A program made the position numbers and the translations under genes. Under the pieces are notes generated by a model. The model was not told the origin of the DNA. It made no database searches and saw only the letters and a list, made by a program, of their open reading frames with translations. 11,052 bases of DNA from Actinomycetes bacterium (GTDB lineage Bacteria > Planctomycetota > Phycisphaerae > JAACET01), in assembly GCA_030631725.1 (NCBI GenBank), contig DAOVKO010000044.1, positions 1-11,052 of the forward strand. The letters run 5' to 3'. Positions 1 through 6,005 of this stretch are shown one piece after another; positions within the stretch are counted from its first letter, which is position 1; every line of letters begins with the position of its first letter.

Positions 1-367
1 GAGCCGGTTCGGCTTCGACGCCCGCCTAAAGGAGATGCCAGACTTCCGGCTGCTGGAGCCGTTGGGTTATCTGGATTTTCTCAAGTTGATGGCTGAGTCC
101 AGATTGGTGCTCACCGATTCAGGCGGAATGCAGGACGAGACCACTATTCTGGGTGTCCCCTGCATGACGCTTAGGGAAAATACCGAACGGCCCATAACCG
201 TCGAGCAAGGCACAAATCGCCTCGTGCACCTCAGAACCGAAGACATTCTCAAGCATTACCGGCAAATCATAGACACTGCTGACAAAAGTTCACACTCTTG
301 CCCCGAAATCTGGGATGGCAAAGCCGCCCAGCGCATCGCTCAGATCATCGCGACGAAAAGCTCTTAG
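1..367 (+). CDS. wecB: UDP-N-acetylglucosamine 2-epimerase (non-hydrolysing), C-terminal part only
   Basis: This is the 3' end of a gene that enters from the left edge. The frame is open from base 2, giving 121 residues before the TAG stop, so the ATG at 35 is an internal methionine. Non-hydrolysing UDP-GlcNAc 2-epimerases interconvert UDP-GlcNAc and UDP-ManNAc in the cytosol and feed ManNAc-type sugars to surface polysaccharides. The family's C-terminal signature is visible: PLGYLDFLKLM, then LTDSGGMQDE, then GVPCMTLRENTERPITVEQG followed by TNRLV. These segments form the UDP-binding and allosteric-site region in known members. The family is usually about 360-380 residues, so roughly two thirds lies outside the window. 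The following gene starts 54 bp downstream on the same strand. The family call is strong. The exact symbol (wecB, mnaA or similar) is by homology only. Confidence 0.93.
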   Translation, partial: SRFGFDARLKEMPDFRLLEPLGYLDFLKLMAESRLVLTDSGGMQDETTILGVPCMTLRENTERPITVEQGTNRLVHLRTEDILKHYRQIIDTADKSSHSCPEIWDGKAAQRIAQIIATKSS

Positions 368-412
368 TTTATCTATCTGGATGTGACACGAAGTGTTAGT
401 TTGCCGCTAGTT

Positions 413-419
413 GGAAGAG
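413..419 (+). promoter_or_regulatory. Ribosome binding site choosing the ATG at 422
   Basis: GGAAGAG lies 2 bases before the ATG at 422. The in-frame GTG at 383 would add 13 residues but has no purine-rich sequence upstream. This favours 422 as the start of the acyltransferase. Confidence 0.5.
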
Positions 420-421
420 CT

Positions 422-1069
422 ATGGCACGACTAATTCCGGTTATTCAGGGGATGCGAAGAGCCATCCGCCGCGCACTGCGGTCGGTCAAGGCAGTGATGC
501 TTTCCGGCATCGTCTGTCTTGCGGGGCGAAGCTATGTGTGGCGCAGGTTCTGCCACTTCGCCCGGATATTCGGCGCCGTTCAAGTCCTTCGAACCTTGGG
601 AGCACATGTTGGGGACCGCTGCCGCATCGCATGGGATATCCGTATTCAAAATGCGCCCAAGGGTAATTGTGAGAGGCTTCGAATTGGAGATCATGTTTAC
701 ATCGGTCCCCAGTGTCTCTTTGACTTGGCTGCAGCAGTCCATGTGGGCGATGACGTTACCCTATCGGCTCGTGTGGCAATTGTCACGCACGCTGATGTAG
801 GTGATCGCCCGCTCCAAGAGGTTTTTGCACGTCGTGAGGGCGCCGTCGTGGTTTCCCGGGGCGCATGGATAGGTGTCAATGCCACGATTCTCCACGGCGT
901 TACAGTGGGTGCGTGTTCAGTTGTTGGTGCGATGTCTCTGGTGAGACGGGACGTGCCGGAGGGGGGTGTGGTGGCGGGAGTTCCCGCGCGTTTCCTGAAA
1001 TGGGTGAAGAACGTTGAGCAGTCCCGTGATAAGGGCGAAGCTGGCGCTTCGGGGAAAGAATCGTCATGA
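422..1069 (+). CDS. Hexapeptide-repeat (left-handed beta-helix) acyltransferase, WbbJ/colanic-acid acetyltransferase-like
   Basis: The product is 215 residues from the ATG at 422. An in-frame GTG at 383 would give 228. The first 60 residues are basic, with a hydrophobic patch (AVMLSGIVCLAG, about 24-35) that could sit against the membrane. From about residue 60 the chain shows hexapeptide rungs: IGDHVYIGPQC, VHVGDDVTLSARVAI, then WIGVNATILHGVTVGACSVVGAMSLV and the typical closing VPEGGVVAGVPAR. His123 in VTHADVG is the likely catalytic base by analogy with LacA/WbbJ enzymes. Such proteins are acyl-CoA-dependent O- or N-acetyltransferases acting on sugar precursors or repeat units. The stop overlaps the start of the DegT aminotransferase by ATGA, suggesting translational coupling. 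A role in N-acylating the amino sugar made by that enzyme is attractive but inferred; O-acetylation is equally possible. Confidence 0.87.
   Translation: MARLIPVIQGMRRAIRRALRSVKAVMLSGIVCLAGRSYVWRRFCHFARIFGAVQVLRTLGAHVGDRCRIAWDIRIQNAPKGNCERLRIGDHVYIGPQCLFDLAAAVHVGDDVTLSARVAIVTHADVGDRPLQEVFARREGAVVVSRGAWIGVNATILHGVTVGACSVVGAMSLVRRDVPEGGVVAGVPARFLKWVKNVEQSRDKGEAGASGKESS
1051..1058 (+). promoter_or_regulatory. Ribosome binding site for the DegT aminotransferase
   Basis: GGGGAAAG sits inside the end of the acyltransferase gene, 7 bases before the ATG at 1066. It supports that start and the 4-bp overlap. Confidence 0.5.
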
Positions 1070-2364
1070 AGTGGTCAAAGATGGCCTCGGTCTTCTGGGA
1101 TTCTCTGGCAAGGGAGCGAGTGGACTATCCCAGCGCCATGACCATACCATCCGATGTCCGAGCTGTCTTCTCTCGCTGGCGTCGGGGGGAGCCGCTTCTT
1201 GACGGGCCGTACATCCAGCAGTTCGAGACGGAACTGTGCCGCTACCATGCTGCTCGCCAGGCGATTACATTTGGTGCCGGACGCATGGCTTTGTATGCGA
1301 TTCTCAAAGCCTTGAAGTGCCAACCCGGCGATGAAGTTATCCTTCCCGGCTACACCTGCATTGTGACGGCAAACGCCATTCGCTTTGCCGGTCTGAAACC
1401 AGTCTATGTCGATGTGTCGGCGGAAGACTTTAATCTTGTCCCTGACTTGGTCGAGAAGGCCATTACGTCGCGTACGTGCGCCGTCGTGGCCCAGCATACG
1501 TTCGGCATCCCCTGTGATTTGGATGCTCTCAGCGATATCTGCTGCCGCCATGGCCTGTCTCTCATTGAAGACGGGGCTCATGCCATTGGTGCTCGTTGGA
1601 AGGGCCAGCTTGTGGGAACATTGGGTCGGGTGGCCTTCTTCTCGACCCAACTGACAAAGATGATCTCGACCGAACGTGGCGGCTACGTTATCACGAACGA
1701 TGTAGAACTCGGTGCAAGAGTGCGTGCCATTCAGGCAGCTGCCGCCTTTCGAGATGTTCACCAGGAACGTGCCAGCCTTCTCCGATGGCTCTGTACGACT
1801 GTGTTTTGCAGTAGTCCTTCTTGGTCAGGAAAGTACGCGTTGTTCCGGCTGATAGCAACGCGACTTCGTCTGCCAGTGATCTCAGCAATCCTGGAGTACG
1901 ATCGTCAGGAATATACCAATGCAATAGCTGGGATTCAGACCCCGCCATATCCCTGTCGTCTGCCGAACCTACTGGCCTATGCAGGGATGTGCCAACTCCT
2001 GCGCCTGGATGAGGAAGTCGCACGCCGACAGAGAGTTGCCCATTGGCTCGAACAGAGGTTGCCGGCACAGGGAGCAGCTGTGGCCAAGTACGACAGCGCC
2101 CGTTCGACGCCAAGTTGGGTGCGCTTTCCGCTGCTTGTGGACGATCGCCAGGCCTGGGCCCAGTCGTTACGTCGTGCGGGCTTGGCGCCGGGCTATTGGC
2201 TCAACGATCCGATTCATCCGGCCGGGTCGAATTGGGAGAAGGCCCAGTATTCACGGGGAAGCTGTCTGGTGGCTGAGGAGATCGCAAGCCGCGTCCTGAA
2301 CCTGCCGATCGATCGGCGGGTTACACTTATGCATCTGAACAAGTGGTTAGAAGCCATTTCATGA
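1066..2364 (+). CDS. DegT/DnrJ/EryC1/StrS family PLP-dependent sugar aminotransferase
   Basis: The 432-residue product has the usual layout of sugar-nucleotide aminotransferases. The start of the fold is at GPYIQQFETEL (47-57). The cofactor-phosphate segment TFGAGRMALYAIL is at 68-80. PGDEVILPGYTCIVTANAI (87-105) is a classic DegT motif. The PLP-ring-contacting IEDGAHAIGA (167-176) contains Asp169. Lys198 in FFSTQLTKMISTERGG is the predicted Schiff-base lysine. Members transfer an amino group, usually from glutamate, to a 3- or 4-keto nucleotide sugar in the cytosol. The ERGG after the lysine replaces the more common GEGG, a mild divergence. Residues 230-300 are less conserved with typical members. 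The gene overlaps the acyltransferase by 4 bp. No dehydratase or ketosugar producer lies in the window, so the substrate cannot be named. ATG at 1066 is chosen for its SD and the ATGA overlap. Confidence 0.93.
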   Translation: MKWSKMASVFWDSLARERVDYPSAMTIPSDVRAVFSRWRRGEPLLDGPYIQQFETELCRYHAARQAITFGAGRMALYAILKALKCQPGDEVILPGYTCIVTANAIRFAGLKPVYVDVSAEDFNLVPDLVEKAITSRTCAVVAQHTFGIPCDLDALSDICCRHGLSLIEDGAHAIGARWKGQLVGTLGRVAFFSTQLTKMISTERGGYVITNDVELGARVRAIQAAAAFRDVHQERASLLRWLCTTVFCSSPSWSGKYALFRLIATRLRLPVISAILEYDRQEYTNAIAGIQTPPYPCRLPNLLAYAGMCQLLRLDEEVARRQRVAHWLEQRLPAQGAAVAKYDSARSTPSWVRFPLLVDDRQAWAQSLRRAGLAPGYWLNDPIHPAGSNWEKAQYSRGSCLVAEEIASRVLNLPIDRRVTLMHLNKWLEAIS

Positions 2365-2438
2365 CCTGTCAAACTGACATTATCAGTACCAAGGGCCTCG
2401 TTTTTCGAGCTTATGAAATGAGTTCTAGCGACTTTTGA
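2361..2438 (+). other. Possible 25-codon bridging ORF in the aminotransferase-methyltransferase gap
   Basis: An open frame begins with the ATG that overlaps the aminotransferase stop (ATGA at 2361-2364). It runs 25 codons to a TGA at 2436-2438, 14 bases before the ATG at 2453. It has no recognisable domain and may be chance. Its geometry would carry ribosomes across the gap. The same stretch holds two weak hairpins: ACTGA/TCAGT at 2373-2387, and CTCG/CGAG around TTTTT at 2397-2409. I see no convincing terminator. Confidence 0.2.
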
Positions 2439-2452
2439 GGATTTGTCTGCTG

Positions 2453-3307
2453 ATGAGAAGAATAACTATCACCACGATACCGTGCAACATCTGTGGAGGA
2501 ACGCTGGGAAGGGTGCTCATAAATTGCAGTAACTACGATATTGTTACATGCAATCAGTGCGGTTTGGTTTTCGTAGATTCGCAATTCGACGATGAACAAT
2601 TACAGAAATTCTACACACAGGACTACTACACCGGTAAGTGGGAGAAAGTCTACAAGGACTACATTAGCGAGCAGGAGCAGCGCATCAAAGCCTTCAGGGC
2701 TCGGCTCATGGAATTGCGGAAATACTCAGACTCTGGTAGGCTACTGGAGGTAGGATGCGCAGCAGGTTTTTTCCTCAAAGTGGCAAGCGACTCCTTTGAG
2801 GTCCAAGGTATTGAACTTTCAGAGTTTTCTTCAGAATACGGCCGGAAGACGCTTCATCAGCAAATACATACCGGATCAGTGTTCTCAGCTGATCTCCAAC
2901 CAAACGATTTTGACGTTGTTGTTATGTGGGACGTGATAGAACACCTAGCAGACCCACGTGCGACTCTGATGGAAATCAGAAGGACGCTTAAGCGTGGGGG
3001 AATCCTAGGGCTTTCCACAGGGAATATAGGCTCGTTCCGTGCTCGCTGGAATTTGGGGAGCTGGAAATTGCTGGCTCCGCCGTGGCACCTTTATTACTAT
3101 TCGAAAAAGACTTTGTGCTACCTGTTGCGGGAGCTTCGGTATGAGGTTCTGCATCTTAGAACCAATGGGCTTTACACCTATTCAAAAAACAGAGTCTGCA
3201 ATAATTCCCTGTTTCGCCGCCTTGTCCGTTTAGTTCGGCAAGGCGATATAATGACAGTATATTGCCGGAAAGAAACGAACGGAGAGTCCCCAAATGTCCA
3301 GCTGTGA
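2453..3307 (+). CDS. SAM-dependent methyltransferase with N-terminal zinc ribbon (class I, Methyltransf_23-like)
   Basis: The product is 284 residues from the ATG at 2453; a TTG at 2435 in the same frame would give 290. The N-terminus carries two CxxC pairs (Cys11/Cys14 and Cys33/Cys36), a small zinc ribbon seen in many sugar and polysaccharide methyltransferases. The class I SAM site follows: motif I LLEVGCAAGFFL (97-108), acidic post-I VQGIELSE (117-124), and FDVVVMWDVIEHLADP (153-168), where VIEHL is typical of this clan. LKRGGILGLSTGN (179-191) is the next strand-loop. It probably methylates a sugar nucleotide or glycan hydroxyl or carboxyl in the cytosol; the acceptor is unknown. Base composition is clearly lower in G+C than the aminotransferase upstream (a hand-counted sample, 2521-2580, has 22 of 60 G/C), consistent with separate acquisition. 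GAGGA at 2437-2441 is a rather distant SD for 2453, so the start is less certain than the function. Confidence 0.88.
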   Translation: MRRITITTIPCNICGGTLGRVLINCSNYDIVTCNQCGLVFVDSQFDDEQLQKFYTQDYYTGKWEKVYKDYISEQEQRIKAFRARLMELRKYSDSGRLLEVGCAAGFFLKVASDSFEVQGIELSEFSSEYGRKTLHQQIHTGSVFSADLQPNDFDVVVMWDVIEHLADPRATLMEIRRTLKRGGILGLSTGNIGSFRARWNLGSWKLLAPPWHLYYYSKKTLCYLLRELRYEVLHLRTNGLYTYSKNRVCNNSLFRRLVRLVRQGDIMTVYCRKETNGESPNVQL

Positions 3308-3400
3308 TGTAACATCAGATTCCATGCTATCTGGATCCCCTGTGAAAATAATTGCATCGCTTTCGGCATTTCGTGCACATTGTTTGAAAGGAAAGCAGGA

Positions 3401-3445
3401 ATGGGAGTAATTCGAAGTCTTTCCAATCGGTGCCCGCTATGCTGA
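3401..3445 (+). other. Possible 14-codon leader ORF overlapping the flippase start
   Basis: An ATG at 3401 directly preceded by AAGCAGGA opens a 14-codon frame that stops at TGA 3443-3445, across the flippase ATG at 3439-3441. The flippase ATG has no good SD of its own, so re-initiation after this leader is a reasonable way for it to be translated. A further open frame (3324-3410, 28 codons) overlaps the leader start. No peptide family is recognised. Confidence 0.25.
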
Positions 3446-4815
3446 AGAAGAATGTGGCCATCACATTCGCGGGGCAGTTGGCTTCGTTCTTGTTGGCACT
3501 GGGAGTGGCCGTGGTGCTGGTGCGTGCCCTGGGCACGGCCGGCCGGGGTTTGCTGGCACTAGCGATCCTGATTCCTATGATCGTCGCGACCTTCGCCCGA
3601 CTGGGGCAAGAGAGTGTCAACAGCACGTTTGCCGGGCTCTACCGCGAGCACCGAACCAGTTTATTCGTTCAGACGCTGCTGTTCACCGTTTTCGGTGCCC
3701 TGCTATGTGTGCTAGTCGTATGCGCCTTCTTCTTCTGGCTGCCGATTCCCCGCGGGAACTTCTCCCAACTAAGCGATCGTGTCATTTGGGCTGGAGTCTT
3801 GCTCGGCCCCTCGATGATCTTCGGGATGCTCATGATTTCTTTGGTTCGCGGCGTGGGCAAGATTGGCGCTGCCGCGGCGTTGCAGGTGTTTCAGGGGTTT
3901 GCCAGGCTTGGATTTTGTCTGCTCCTCGTCGTCGGGCTCAATTATGGACTGGAGGCTGCCGTTTGGGCTCTGGCCGCCGGGCCGGTTTTGGCGGGGGTCC
4001 TGGCAATATGGGTGATTCGTAACGACATCAGCATCCGGGGGCTGAAGTTTGAATACTGGTTGTTCAAGAAGAGCCTCCGGTTTGGATTTGCCGTAGGCCT
4101 GGCAACCTTCGCTGGGTTCCTGGTCTATAGAATCGACCGGGGGATACTTGCTTATTTCGTCAATGAAAACGAACTCGGACTTTACGTCGTGGCCGTGGGG
4201 CTGGCGGAGCGGCTCAGGCTTCTGCCGAATTCGGTCAGCTTGGCATTTCTTCCCCATCTTGCCAATGATCTGGATGCCCATCAGAAACAGGTTCCGACAG
4301 TGTTTCGATGTACGATGGTCATATCTGTGGCCTCGATGGCGATCGTAGGCATACTTGGCCCCCCGGCGCTCGTCTTGTTGTTCGGCATGGATTGTATAGG
4401 TTCCATCTGGCCGTTCCTTATTCTCTTGCCCGGTGTAGCTGCGCTGGGAGGGGCTTCGGTGCTCTCCAGCGACCTACTGGCGCGCGAAAAGCCACGTTAT
4501 AGTACAATCGTCGGTTGGAGTATGTTAGGGCTGTGTGTGGCGCTGAACCTTATCTTGATTCCTATCATGGGAATCGCCGGAGCAGCAGCAACGAGCAGCA
4601 TCACCTACCTCACAGCACTGGCAATGGTTCTGTTGTTTTACCGGCGTGAATCGGGTGTGAGCTTGAGCCAGATGCGTCCCAGATGGTCGGATGTAGCTCT
4701 TGTGCTCAGGTTGACGCTCAACATGATGCGGAGCCTGCTGGCTAGAGGCAGGCAACCGGCGCTGTCTGACTCCGGCCAAGGCGACGGCCCCAAGAAGTCG
4801 GAGCCGGATCGATGA
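3439..4815 (+). CDS. Wzx-like lipid-linked oligosaccharide flippase (MATE/MVF superfamily)
   Basis: The product is 458 residues from the ATG at 3439; a GTG at 3430 would add three. It is highly hydrophobic, with about twelve to fourteen membrane segments. The family opening is KNVAITFAGQLASFLLALG (4-22), then VLVRALGTAGRGLLAL (26-41) and RLGQESVNSTFAG (54-66). The second half begins with RIDRGILAYFVNENELGLYVV split around 231-251. This R-D plus ELGLY pattern is typical of polysaccharide flippases, followed by AVGLAERLRLLPNSV. A hydrophilic C-terminal tail of about 45 residues (after 410) is probably cytosolic. Flippases of this class move undecaprenyl-diphosphate-linked repeat units across the inner membrane. 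The gene overlaps the next glycosyltransferase by ATGA at 4812-4815. A 131-bp leader with small open frames precedes it. The symbol wzx is plausible but not assigned, because the family is only weakly conserved. Confidence 0.9.
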   Translation: MLKKNVAITFAGQLASFLLALGVAVVLVRALGTAGRGLLALAILIPMIVATFARLGQESVNSTFAGLYREHRTSLFVQTLLFTVFGALLCVLVVCAFFFWLPIPRGNFSQLSDRVIWAGVLLGPSMIFGMLMISLVRGVGKIGAAAALQVFQGFARLGFCLLLVVGLNYGLEAAVWALAAGPVLAGVLAIWVIRNDISIRGLKFEYWLFKKSLRFGFAVGLATFAGFLVYRIDRGILAYFVNENELGLYVVAVGLAERLRLLPNSVSLAFLPHLANDLDAHQKQVPTVFRCTMVISVASMAIVGILGPPALVLLFGMDCIGSIWPFLILLPGVAALGGASVLSSDLLAREKPRYSTIVGWSMLGLCVALNLILIPIMGIAGAAATSSITYLTALAMVLLFYRRESGVSLSQMRPRWSDVALVLRLTLNMMRSLLARGRQPALSDSGQGDGPKKSEPDR

Positions 4816-5768
4816 CAAACTCCATGCCTCAAGAATGCCAAGCCCCTTCCCGGCGTCCGCGCGTGGCTGTAATGGGCATGTCGCACTGGCTGGGCACGGC
4901 CGGAGAGCTCCTTCGCCGCGCGGGACTTGACTACGAAACCGCAGAACTATCCGGCTCGAAGCAGAAGTTATCCTGGGCGATTCGTGGCCGCTGGCACCGG
5001 TTCGATGCGATCTACCACATTTGGGGCTTCTCCTGGTCCCTGGGCCTGATGAGCCCACTGATAAAGCGTCCGATTGTATGGCATTGGTGCGGCAGTGACG
5101 TGCAGGCCTTTCAGCAGCTGTGTGGCTGGCGAAAATGGTTCGCCAAGCGAGGCGCGTACCACTCTCGAGCGTTGCATCTGGCGGATTCACCCGAATTGGC
5201 CGAGGAATTGCGGCAACTTGGGATTCATGCCCGTGTTGTGAGGCTTTTGCCGAAGTTCATCGAGGCTGACGTCGAACCGCTACCGGAACGATTTGCTGTG
5301 TTGAGCTATTGGTCGGACGACAGGAAAGACTTCTACAGAGGCGACATTGTTCTAAAACTCGCGGAAGAGTTCCCCCAAATCCAGTTCCGCATCGTCAAGG
5401 CTGAGGGTAAGGGCCAGAGCGCATCGGCCAACGTGACCTTTCTTGGATTTCAGGACGATGTGCCCCACATTTACAGCCAATCGTCCGTACTTATTCGTTT
5501 GCCCGAACACGACAGCCTCTCAGCTATGGTGCTGGAGATGCTGGCAAGAGGTCGATACGTGATTTACAACAAGAAGTTGAAGGGTTGCCATCTGGTGCGG
5601 ACGTACGAGCAAGCCCGCCATGCCCTCAGCGAAATCCTGGAACTTGAGCAGCCGAATATGACCGGCGCCGGATTTGTGCAAGGTGAGTTTTCGCTGGACA
5701 GGGAGGCGGCTGCCTTGGCAAATGCTCTGGAAGAGCTGTACGTCAAGTACCGAAGTACATTAGAATGA
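4812..5768 (+). CDS. GT4-like cytosolic glycosyltransferase (divergent)
   Basis: The product is 318 residues and soluble, and it starts in an ATGA overlap with the flippase. The N-terminal Rossmann half has RVAVMGMSHWLGTAGELLRR (17-36), FDAIYHIWG (64-72) and PIVWHWCGSDV (87-97), like the GxDv element of GT-B enzymes. LHLADSPELAEELRQLG (121-137) is the usual 'secretion of ADP-like loop then LxxxG' region. The C-terminal half has NVTFLGFQDDVPHIYSQSSV (207-226), then LIRLPEHDSLSAMVLEMLARG (227-247), which matches the GT4 donor-binding region with the conserved second Glu at 242. It is shorter than most GT4 proteins (350-400). It most likely adds one sugar of the repeat unit from a nucleotide donor at the inner face of the inner membrane. 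Donor and linkage are unknown. Its last 11 bases lie inside the left copy of the 210-bp repeat and reappear at 7623-7633. Confidence 0.8.
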   Translation: MTNSMPQECQAPSRRPRVAVMGMSHWLGTAGELLRRAGLDYETAELSGSKQKLSWAIRGRWHRFDAIYHIWGFSWSLGLMSPLIKRPIVWHWCGSDVQAFQQLCGWRKWFAKRGAYHSRALHLADSPELAEELRQLGIHARVVRLLPKFIEADVEPLPERFAVLSYWSDDRKDFYRGDIVLKLAEEFPQIQFRIVKAEGKGQSASANVTFLGFQDDVPHIYSQSSVLIRLPEHDSLSAMVLEMLARGRYVIYNKKLKGCHLVRTYEQARHALSEILELEQPNMTGAGFVQGEFSLDREAAALANALEELYVKYRSTLE

Positions 5769-5967
5769 ATGATCGAGGATTATGAATTACACTCCGGCAG
5801 AAGAAGAGTTGCTGTATGACGGCGAGTTCGCCTACGGTCCGCAGGACGTTGAGGTCTATGAGGCCCAGGTCCCCAGTAGCCGCCCAGTCAACTGGATGTG
5901 GCCTGCGGCTGCATTGCTGCTGGGTACAGCACTTCAGATGATCGTCCAGAAGGCTATCGGCCCGGTC
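5758..5967 (+). repeat. 210-bp direct repeat, left copy
   Basis: This copy pairs with 7623-7832 at a constant offset of 1865 with no gaps. By hand I count 13 mismatches (about 94% identity): 2 in the 24 bases before the ATG and 11 in the coding part. The last 63 bases (5905-5967) are identical. The copy includes the end of the preceding glycosyltransferase gene, the 13-bp gap, and the first 62 codons of the 502-residue membrane-protein gene. Beyond GGCCCGGTC the copies diverge. The pair brackets the AT-rich GT39-like gene, suggesting insertion or duplication by recombination. Confidence 0.97.
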
Positions 5968-5988
5968 TTCCAACGATCCGCACCTTGA
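5782..5988 (+). CDS. Truncated 68-residue duplicate of the 502-residue membrane protein (possible gene remnant)
   Basis: Residues 1-62 match residues 1-62 of the protein at 7647-9155 with only six differences (E7D, E8D, G19D, A28D, P31L, S32D, this copy first). All six lie in the acidic N-terminal tail. The segment from Ser33 through the first membrane helix (about 39-57) to Val62 is identical. After Val62 the frame runs into unrelated sequence, giving FQRSAP and a TGA. The product would be an acidic, tyrosine-bearing cytosolic tail plus one membrane helix, too small for any enzyme activity of the parent. GAGGA ends two bases before the ATG, a tight SD also present in the right copy. It sits 13 bp after one glycosyltransferase gene and 17 bp before the next, so it is probably co-transcribed. 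It is most simply read as a leftover of the insertion that brought in the gene at 6006. The reading frame is intact, so an expressed small protein cannot be excluded. Confidence 0.75.
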   Translation: MNYTPAEEELLYDGEFAYGPQDVEVYEAQVPSSRPVNWMWPAAALLLGTALQMIVQKAIGPVFQRSAP

Positions 5989-5994
5989 CGCTTC

Positions 5995-6000
5995 AAGGAG
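5995..6000 (+). promoter_or_regulatory. Ribosome binding site for the GT39-like gene
   Basis: AAGGAG lies 5 bases before the ATG at 6006, fixing this start. It is outside the 210-bp repeat, so it came with the inserted segment. Confidence 0.6.
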
Positions 6001-6005
6001 TTTAG

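Noticed and set aside
383..421. GTG start extending the acyltransferase by 13 residues
   Set aside because: It has no ribosome site upstream, while the ATG at 422 has GGAAGAG. The ATG at 381 is immediately followed by a stop.
1075..1761. Long antisense open frame (228 codons) opposite the aminotransferase
   Set aside because: It lies wholly opposite a well-supported gene with clear DegT motifs. The antisense translation shows no domain and no ribosome site, so it is a codon-usage shadow.
2373..2409. Hairpins ACTGA/TCAGT and CTCG-TTTTT-CGAG as a terminator
   Set aside because: The stems are only 4-5 bp and no T-run follows them. The T-run is in a loop.
3769..4281. Antisense open frame (170 codons) opposite the flippase
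   Set aside because: The sense strand encodes a clear flippase. The antisense product is a low-complexity hydrophilic shadow of membrane-helix codons.
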